Part shown: in pieces, positions 6,546 through 9,434 of the stretch
Numbering within the stretch: the first letter of the stretch is position 1
Layout of the letters: each line of letters starts with the position of its first letter
Assembly (NCBI GenBank): GCA_016202555.1
Contig: JACQOL010000063.1
Coordinates: 1 to 9,434 of the forward strand
Direction: 5' to 3'
Length of the DNA: 9,434 nt
From: Chloroflexota bacterium
Lineage (GTDB): Bacteria; Chloroflexota; Dehalococcoidia; Dehalococcoidales; UBA2162
Notes under the pieces: model-generated
What the model saw: only the letters and a program-made list of their open reading frames with translations
Told to the model about the DNA's origin: nothing
Database searches by the model: none
Position numbers and translations under genes: made by a program

Positions 6546-6575
6546 ACTATATTCCTATTCTAGATAGGCTGTCAA
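6546..6575 (-). promoter_or_regulatory. Sigma-70-type promoter of the DUF5679 gene and perhaps the inositol operon
   Basis: On the minus strand a perfect TTGACA (6575-6570) is followed after 18 bases by TATAGT (6551-6546), which matches the -10 consensus at five of six positions. The expected start near 6539 leaves a leader of about 20 bases containing the ribosome site of the DUF5679 gene. It lies 38 bases after the truB stop, so it creates a transcript separate from the translation genes. Confidence 0.75.
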
Positions 6576-6613
6576 GAAACTCCCCTATCTTTATTTTCTA
6601 TTTTCCCTTAAGT

Positions 6614-7495
6614 CTAGCCCAACACCTTCTCCGGTTGCCACCCCCCATTTTCCGAGTTGAAGCGTAGCACACCTAAGAAGCACCCGTCAAGAGTATAAGC
6701 GCGGCAACGATTTTCCGGAGAAGGTGCAGACTCTAAAATCAAAGAGCGTCCATTCCGGATGCTCTGCTTGGCATCATCACTAACCACTACTGCCGCCAAA
6801 TGCAAAAGCACACTATCTATCGGATAAATAAACTGCTGCCAGTAGCCATAGCGGAAAGCATCTTCAAGTTGGGGGACTGAAATGGCGTCTTTTATATTAA
6901 AAATGCCACACCGCAAACGGCTCAGACTCTTTAAATAAGCCCCGCAACCCAGTGCTTGCCCTAAATCATAAGCTAAAGAACGGATATAGGTACCCTTGCC
7001 ACAGACTACTTCTACCGTGGCAAGCGGTGGCTGCCAATCGATAAGCTCAAGGCGCTCGATTTTTGCCAATCGGCTCTTCCGCTCAACAGAGATGCCGGCT
7101 CGGGCTAATTGATAAAGCGGCCTGCCCCGGTACTTGATGGCGCTGTACATTGGAGGAGTCTGCCAAATTAAACCATTAAAAGCAGCTAGCGCCGATTCCA
7201 ACTGGTTTTGGTCAATCCCGGAAGGGTCTGCCCTCTGGATAATCTGACCAGTGGCATCATAAGTATCGGTAACCACGCCTAATTCAATCTCAGCACGATA
7301 GGTCTTCGTGGCATCGACCAAAAACTCAACGACTCGTGTTCCCTGACCGAGGCAGATGGGTAGAACACCAGTCGCTGCCGGGTCAAGGGTGCCAGCGTGC
7401 CCAACACGCCGCTCGCCACTGAGCTGCTTCACCATCGCCACCAGACTAAAAGAGGTCTTGCCCCAGGGCTTATTGATATTTAAGATTCCATCCAT
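6614..7495 (-). CDS. truB: tRNA pseudouridine(55) synthase
   Basis: TruB converts uridine 55 in the T-loop of tRNAs to pseudouridine. The 293-residue protein opens with DGILNINKPWGKTS (2-15), then the catalytic block GHAGTLDPAATGVL (32-45) with nucleophile Asp38, KTYR (64-67) and the KGTYIRSLAYDLG segment typical of the family. The C-terminal part resembles the short PUA-like tail of bacterial TruB. The ATG at 7495 is the only start consistent with the family N-terminus, yet it has no clear Shine-Dalgarno sequence; the nearest purine run (AAAGGGAG) lies about 20 bases upstream. It belongs with infB and rbfA functionally, but a 176-base gap with hairpins separates it from rbfA. Confidence 0.96.
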   Translation of the reverse strand: MDGILNINKPWGKTSFSLVAMVKQLSGERRVGHAGTLDPAATGVLPICLGQGTRVVEFLVDATKTYRAEIELGVVTDTYDATGQIIQRADPSGIDQNQLESALAAFNGLIWQTPPMYSAIKYRGRPLYQLARAGISVERKSRLAKIERLELIDWQPPLATVEVVCGKGTYIRSLAYDLGQALGCGAYLKSLSRLRCGIFNIKDAISVPQLEDAFRYGYWQQFIYPIDSVLLHLAAVVVSDDAKQSIRNGRSLILESAPSPENRCRAYTLDGCFLGVLRFNSENGGWQPEKVLG

Positions 7496-7623
7496 ACTTT
7501 AATAACGGCGCTGAGTACTCCCTTTAGTTAAGAGTCTCATCGGTATACTATCTAAGGGAAAAACAAAAGTACCTGGAATTGTTGCTCGGCAGGAGCATCA
7601 TCCTGGACTGCTGTTGGCATAAA

Positions 7624-7647
7624 GGCAGCCCCTTGTTGAAAGCTGCC
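7624..7647 (-). terminator. Candidate intrinsic terminator after rbfA
   Basis: GGCAGC (7624-7629) and GCTGCC (7642-7647) form a 6-bp GC-rich stem with a 12-base loop, 24 bases downstream of the rbfA stop on the minus strand. The following bases read TTTAT, a short tail, so termination would be partial. A second hairpin, CAGGA/TCCTG (7590-7605), and a T-rich stretch (about 7559-7567, minus strand) follow before truB. The gap therefore looks like a transcript boundary or attenuator, but no defensible truB promoter was found. Confidence 0.45.
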
Positions 7648-7671
7648 CTACCTTTATTAGAAAAAGTGGTT

Positions 7672-8025
7672 TTAAGTGGCTTTTTCTGAGCTGACATTAT
7701 CAATTAGCTGCAAGAGGCGGTCACCCCGCTCAATAGAATCATCCCATTGAAAGGTTAGTTCAGGGGTATAGCGTAGCTTCAGACGCTTCGCCAGCTCTTT
7801 GCGGAAGAAACCGGAAGCCGAAGCCAGTACCTTTAATCTCTCTTGCTGTTCTTCCTTGCTACCCAAACAGCTAACGAACACCTTTGCCTGCTTCAGGTCG
7901 GACGAGGTGAAAACTTCGGTTATGGCGATAAAACTGCTCAGTCGCGGGTCTTTGACCTGACGTTGTAGTAATTCACTAATTTCCTGACGAATAAGGCTAT
8001 TCACCCTCTCAATGCGATGTGCCAT
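7672..8025 (-). CDS. rbfA: Ribosome-binding factor A
   Basis: RbfA is a 30S subunit maturation factor with a type-II KH fold that acts near the 5' end of 16S rRNA and supports cold adaptation. The 117-residue protein shows the family start HRIERVNSLIRQEISELL (3-20), the segment VKDPRLSSFIAITEVFTSSDLKQAKVFVS (24-52) with the KDPR motif, and the late RLKLRYTPELTFQWDDSIERGDRLLQLI helix-strand pattern. The ATG at 8025 is 15 bases after the infB stop, with AGAGGA between them, so infB and rbfA are one transcript, as in most bacteria. Confidence 0.95.
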   Translation of the reverse strand: MAHRIERVNSLIRQEISELLQRQVKDPRLSSFIAITEVFTSSDLKQAKVFVSCLGSKEEQQERLKVLASASGFFRKELAKRLKLRYTPELTFQWDDSIERGDRLLQLIDNVSSEKAT

Positions 8026-8040
8026 AATTATTTTCCTCTA

Positions 8041-9434
8041 TTAGCTAACCTTCTCGATTCTAAACAATTCCAAGATATCCCCGACCTTAAAGTCATTAAA
8101 ATCTTTAACCCCCACACCGCACTCATAACCGGCGGTTACTTCTTTAACATCGTCTTTCAAGCGTCGCAGACTGTTAACAACAGATTCACCGATTACTTTT
8201 TCCTGACGCCTCACTCTGACTGAAGAACCACGGCTCACCATCCCCTCACTAACATAGACACCGGCTATCTTTTGTTTCTTAACCCCTGTAAAGATGGCTC
8301 GCACTTCGGCCCGGCCCTCAATTACCTCAACCTCGGATGGTGCTAGCATACCTTTAAGTGCCTTATTGACATCATCAACGAGATTGTAAATTACATCGTA
8401 ATAGCGGATACTGACACCCTGGCGCTCGGCTTGCTGCCGGGCTCCCGGCTCAGCGTTAGTATTAAAACCGATGATAATCCCCTTCGAAGCAACCGCTAAC
8501 ATTACATCACTCTCAGTAATATTACCACTGCCACTATGGATAATTCTGACCTTGACTTCATCGGTTGCCATCTGTTCCAGAGAAGTTCGTATCGCTTCAA
8601 CGCTACCCTGAGCATCAGCTTTGAGAATAACATTAAGCTCTTTTACTTGTCCGGCGCTTACTTGCTCAAAGAGATTAGTGAGGCTCACTGATTTTTGCGA
8701 TGCTGGCTCTAGCATCACCTCTGACTGGCGCTTTCCGATTAAAGCTTTTGCCTGATGTTCGTCAGCGACGACAGCTAAAGTATCGCCAACTTGAGGTACG
8801 CTACTTAAGCCGAGAACCTTAACCGGCATCGATGGACCGGCATTCTTCACCGGCTTACCGACGTAATCAAACATCGCTTTTAACTTACCCCAGGTAGCAC
8901 CAACCACTATCGTGTCACCAACCCTCAGGGTGCCGTTATAAACCAGCACGGTGGCTAATGGGCCCTTAGTCTTATCCAGTTCCGCCTCGATAACAACTCC
9001 GGCCGCCGGCTGAGTATGGTCTGCCTTTAGCTCCTCCATTTCGGCTACCAGCAGTAGGTTTTCCAACAGTTTGGGGATACCTTGTTTTTCTTTGGCTGAA
9101 ATTGCAACACAAATGGTATCGCCGCCCCACTCTTCAATAAGCACACCGGCATCAGCTAGCTGTTGCTTGACTCGCTCAGGATTAGCCTCAGGCTTATCAA
9201 TCTTATTGATTGCTACAACGATAGGTACCCCGGCGGCACGGGCGTGGGCGATTGCTTCCAGGGTCTGGGGCATCACTCCATCATCAGCCGCCACCACTAA
9301 AATAGCAATATCTGTTACCTGAGCGCCACGAGCTCGCATGGCGGTAAAGGCTTCGTGACCAGGGGTATCCAGAAAGGTAATCTTTTGCCCATTGACCTCT
9401 ACCTGGTAGGCACCAATACGCTGAGTAATACCAC
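8041..9434 (-). CDS. infB: Translation initiation factor IF-2, C-terminal part (5' end beyond the window)
   Basis: IF-2 is the GTPase that brings initiator tRNA to the 30S subunit and promotes subunit joining. The open frame continues to the right edge, so the first in-window Met (9339) is internal. About 464 codons are present. Visible are GITQRIGAY (switch I/G2) at the edge, DTPGHEAF (G3, fragment residues 22-29), NKID (G4, 76-79) and SAK (G5, 112-114), followed by the beta-barrel domain II, domain III ([11 protein letters not shown]) and the tRNA-binding domain IV ending in [13 protein letters not shown]. The P-loop (G1) and N-terminal region lie outside. It is co-transcribed with rbfA. 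Nothing is unusual in the visible part. Confidence 0.98.
   Translation of the reverse strand, partial: GITQRIGAYQVEVNGQKITFLDTPGHEAFTAMRARGAQVTDIAILVVAADDGVMPQTLEAIAHARAAGVPIVVAINKIDKPEANPERVKQQLADAGVLIEEWGGDTICVAISAKEKQGIPKLLENLLLVAEMEELKADHTQPAAGVVIEAELDKTKGPLATVLVYNGTLRVGDTIVVGATWGKLKAMFDYVGKPVKNAGPSMPVKVLGLSSVPQVGDTLAVVADEHQAKALIGKRQSEVMLEPASQKSVSLTNLFEQVSAGQVKELNVILKADAQGSVEAIRTSLEQMATDEVKVRIIHSGSGNITESDVMLAVASKGIIIGFNTNAEPGARQQAERQGVSIRYYDVIYNLVDDVNKALKGMLAPSEVEVIEGRAEVRAIFTGVKKQKIAGVYVSEGMVSRGSSVRVRRQEKVIGESVVNSLRRLKDDVKEVTAGYECGVGVKDFNDFKVGDILELFRIEKVS

Noticed and set aside
7552..7620. 22-codon minus-strand frame between rbfA and truB
   Set aside because: No ribosome site, begins right after the terminator-like stem, and matches no family I know.
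8017..8223. 68-codon plus-strand frame opposite infB and rbfA
   Set aside because: It is a shadow of infB, which is certain on the other strand. Frames at 2040-2231, 2487-2684, 2905-3234, 4163-4399, 5912-6151 and 9071-9322 (plus) and 5554-5820 (minus) were dropped for the same reason.

Overview
The window looks like a chromosomal segment of a Chloroflexota bacterium, probably of the Dehalococcoidia. This is an inference from gene content: a translation block (infB-rbfA-truB) lies next to a DUF5679 zinc-ribbon gene, an actinobacterial/archaeal-type inositol-phosphate synthase, a PimA-like glycosyltransferase, a phosphatidylinositol-phosphate synthase and purA, all on the minus strand. No rRNA or other taxonomic marker is present, so the assignment is tentative. 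Of the ten genes whose starts are visible, five begin with GTG.

Bases 1-1790 form a small accessory module. It opens with a strong rho-independent terminator of an upstream plus-strand unit (18-59). A near-consensus promoter (128-156) follows and drives a stand-alone ParB/Srx-domain protein (220-1164) and, 68 bases later, a variant HicA toxin (1233-1490). The HicB-like antitoxin (1483-1773) lies on the opposite strand. It runs tail-to-tail into hicA with an 8-base overlap and has its own promoter, whose -35 and -10 boxes sit in the two arms of an inverted repeat (1825-1856). Convergent hicA/hicB, a Glu in place of HicA's catalytic His, and a HicB without a DNA-binding tail are the most unusual things seen.

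Bases 1930-6519 (minus strand) read in transcription order: DUF5679 mini-protein, inositol-3-phosphate synthase, PimA-like glycosyltransferase, PIP synthase, purA. The middle three make a coherent route: glucose-6-P to inositol-3-P, then phosphatidylinositol phosphate, then glycosylated phosphatidylinositol. A consensus-like promoter lies in front of the DUF5679 gene, and a tandem hairpin pair separates it from the inositol genes.

Bases 6614-9434 (minus strand) hold truB, rbfA and the 3' part of infB, which runs off the right edge. rbfA follows infB by 15 bases. truB is set off by a 176-base gap with hairpins, and the nrnA-type DHH phosphoesterase often found there is absent. No stretch over 300 bases lacks a gene. 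I saw no tRNA, rRNA, CRISPR array, transposase or integrase.
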